Source: Dehalococcoidales bacterium | GTDB lineage: Bacteria > Chloroflexota > Dehalococcoidia > Dehalococcoidales > JAUXAE01 | Reading direction: 5' to 3' | DNA length: 13,779 nucleotides | Assembly: GCA_030620035.1 (NCBI GenBank) | Contig: JAUXAE010000017.1 | Location: 1-13,779, forward strand | Part shown: piece after piece, positions 13,047 to 13,779 of the stretch | How the letters are laid out: each line of letters opens with the position of its first letter | Numbering within the stretch: position 1 is the stretch's first letter | The notes under the pieces: model-generated | Databases searched by the model: none | What the model saw: only the letters and a program-made list of their open reading frames with translations | Told to the model about the DNA's origin: nothing | Program-made: the position numbers and the translations under genes

Positions 13047-13073
13047 TTGAGGCCAAAAGAGGGATAGGGCAAA

Positions 13074-13113
13074 CATCTATCTCACAGACGGCGAATCTTC
13101 TCCCCGATAGATG
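13074..13113. other. Inverted repeat downstream of htpX
   Basis: CATCTATC (13074-13081) and GATAGATG (13106-13113) are perfect 8-bp inverted repeats with a 24-base loop, 27 bases after the htpX stop. No U-run follows, so it is a doubtful terminator; it may be a mRNA 3'-end stem or a protein-binding site. Nothing else convincing is seen in the remaining gap to 13206. Confidence 0.3.
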
Positions 13114-13206
13114 CATTGTCAATAGATTGTATCCATAATTTATGTTAAAAACACTTGAGTACATGGCAAAGAAGAAGGGAAGCCTTGTGATTAGGTCAGG
13201 AATCTA

Positions 13207-13506
13207 CTACACGGCTACCTTGTTCAGCTCAGATTGAATAATGGCCATGCCTATTACACTAAGTAAAAACACCAACAAAAAAGCCACAGCAGTAGACATA
13301 CCTTTTTTGGTAACCAGCTCAACACCCTCGCAAAACTTCCATAACCAATAGAAGTTTACGAAAGGAATGATAATCAGCCAGGCAGTTGGTATGGTGGCGC
13401 CTTTGGCATTCATCTCGTTCTTGGTCAATACATACCACACCAAGGCGTAGATACCAAGTGTAATTAGTGATAAGAAGAGAACCAGTAAAGGATTGCGTTT
13501 TTTCAT
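13207..13506 (-). CDS. DUF4234 small membrane protein
   Basis: 99 residues from the ATG at 13506, read on the minus strand. The N-terminus KKRNPLLVLFLSLITLGIYA followed by LVWYVLTKNEMN is the DUF4234 signature (basic start, hydrophobic helix, TLGIY.l.W). Further helices are at about residues 40-57 and 68-88. The family has no known activity. A GGGGAGG lies eight bases before this ATG; a TTG two codons upstream is open but too close to the ribosome binding site. It is transcribed from its own promoter and is convergent with htpX, sharing the 160-base gap. Confidence 0.85.
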   Translation of the reverse strand: MKKRNPLLVLFLSLITLGIYALVWYVLTKNEMNAKGATIPTAWLIIIPFVNFYWLWKFCEGVELVTKKGMSTAVAFLLVFLLSVIGMAIIQSELNKVAV

Positions 13507-13542
13507 AATCAAGACCTCCCCGATACCTGTAAGTTTGGGGTA

Positions 13543-13571
13543 AGTCTACTCCTAAATAGGGGCGTTGTCAA
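13543..13571 (-). promoter_or_regulatory. Promoter of the DUF4234 gene
   Basis: On the minus strand, TTGACA (13566-13571), 17 bases, then TAGACT (13543-13548) gives 6/6 and 4/6 matches at ideal spacing. The start would be near 13536, with a leader of about 30 bases before the ATG at 13506. Confidence 0.7.
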
Positions 13572-13588
13572 CCCGGTTTGAGAGCCTA

Positions 13589-13779
13589 TTATATTTCGCC
13601 GGCTACTTCTTCTATCCTTACCCCCCGGGCCATCATCCAGGCGATGCCTTCATCAATCTGCTTTTCCTCCCCCTCCAGCTCCAGCACCGCCCAGCCACTA
13701 TCCTCGGTGATATTAGCCCGGTAGATGTTGGTAGTCACCCCAAACTGCTGGCCCAGGGTATAGATGATGGGCTCTTTGA
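13589..13779 (-). CDS. NIL-domain protein, C-terminal end (gene continues beyond window)
   Basis: The minus-strand frame is open from the window edge to the TAA at 13589-13591 and gives 62 residues: KEPIIYTLGQQFGVTTNIYR, then ANITEDSGWAVLELEGEEKQ, then IDEGIAWMMARGVRIEEVAG. This matches the NIL domain, a ferredoxin-like fold found at the C-terminus of methionine ABC-transporter ATPases and in small stand-alone or ferredoxin-fused proteins, with the conserved pattern PII..L...f.v..ni..a.i......G...lel.G. Only the domain's C-terminal part is in view, so the whole protein's identity cannot be decided. Its stop is only 18 bases upstream of the DUF4234 -35 element. Confidence 0.78.
   Translation of the reverse strand, partial: KEPIIYTLGQQFGVTTNIYRANITEDSGWAVLELEGEEKQIDEGIAWMMARGVRIEEVAGEI

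Noticed and set aside
13142..13237. 31-codon plus-strand open frame MLKTLEYMAKKK...
   Set aside because: No ribosome binding site, no family resemblance, and it overlaps the DUF4234 gene on the other strand.
1..13779. CRISPR array, phage or toxin-antitoxin locus
   Set aside because: No regularly spaced repeats, cas-like genes, phage structural genes or recognisable toxin-antitoxin pair were seen; the only mobile DNA is the IS3 remnant.

Overview
The window reads as a bacterial chromosome segment. It has moderate GC, TTGACA/TATAAT-type promoters, tRNA genes with encoded CCA ends, ATG/GTG starts and tightly packed co-directional genes. The protein families (rhamnose genes in B-D-C order, a MoxR/DUF58/DUF4129/DUF4350 module, LemA plus HtpX) would fit a Chloroflexota (Dehalococcoidia-like) genome. 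That assignment is inference from family flavour; no marker gene in the window proves it.

Layout. (1) Bases 2-2929 carry the end of a nucleotide-sugar operon: partial rfbB, rfbD, rfbC and galE. Together they make dTDP-L-rhamnose and interconvert UDP-glucose and UDP-galactose for surface polysaccharide. (2) Bases 2952-4104 are a scrap zone: the terminal end of an IS3-type transposase, an apparent fragment of a SDH/ClpP-like serine protease, a cluster of GC-rich hairpins, a textbook G-quadruplex motif, tRNA-Ala(CGC) and tRNA-Arg(CCT) behind a TATAAT promoter, and the C-terminal piece of a sugar epimerase on the minus strand. (3) Bases 4105-4318 hold two overlapping divergent promoters, flanked by 12-bp direct repeats. 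(4) Bases 4319-10744 form one long plus-strand operon: two small membrane proteins of unknown role, an Ig-like/DUF4129 membrane-anchored protein, a DUF4350-like protein, a MoxR AAA+ ATPase, and a membrane-anchored DUF58 protein that is split by an apparent -1 frameshift. (5) Bases 10752-13046 form a second plus-strand unit with its own promoter: a double zinc-ribbon protein, LemA, and an HtpX-type M48 metalloprotease with an extra C-terminal zinc ribbon. (6) On the minus strand are a DUF4234 small membrane protein with a clear promoter (13207-13506) and the 3' end of a NIL-domain gene running off the window.

How the parts fit. The MoxR/DUF58/DUF4129/DUF4350 set is a known envelope-associated module in which a MoxR ATPase is thought to remodel a partner or membrane complex. 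The transglutaminase often found with it is absent here, and two unrecognised membrane proteins head the operon. The adjacent LemA/HtpX unit is also envelope or membrane quality control. The items most worth checking are the frameshift in the DUF58 gene with a TTTTTTG slippery heptamer upstream, the divergent promoter/direct-repeat region, the lack of a normal start codon for lemA, and the G-quadruplex plus hairpin cluster next to the tRNA genes.
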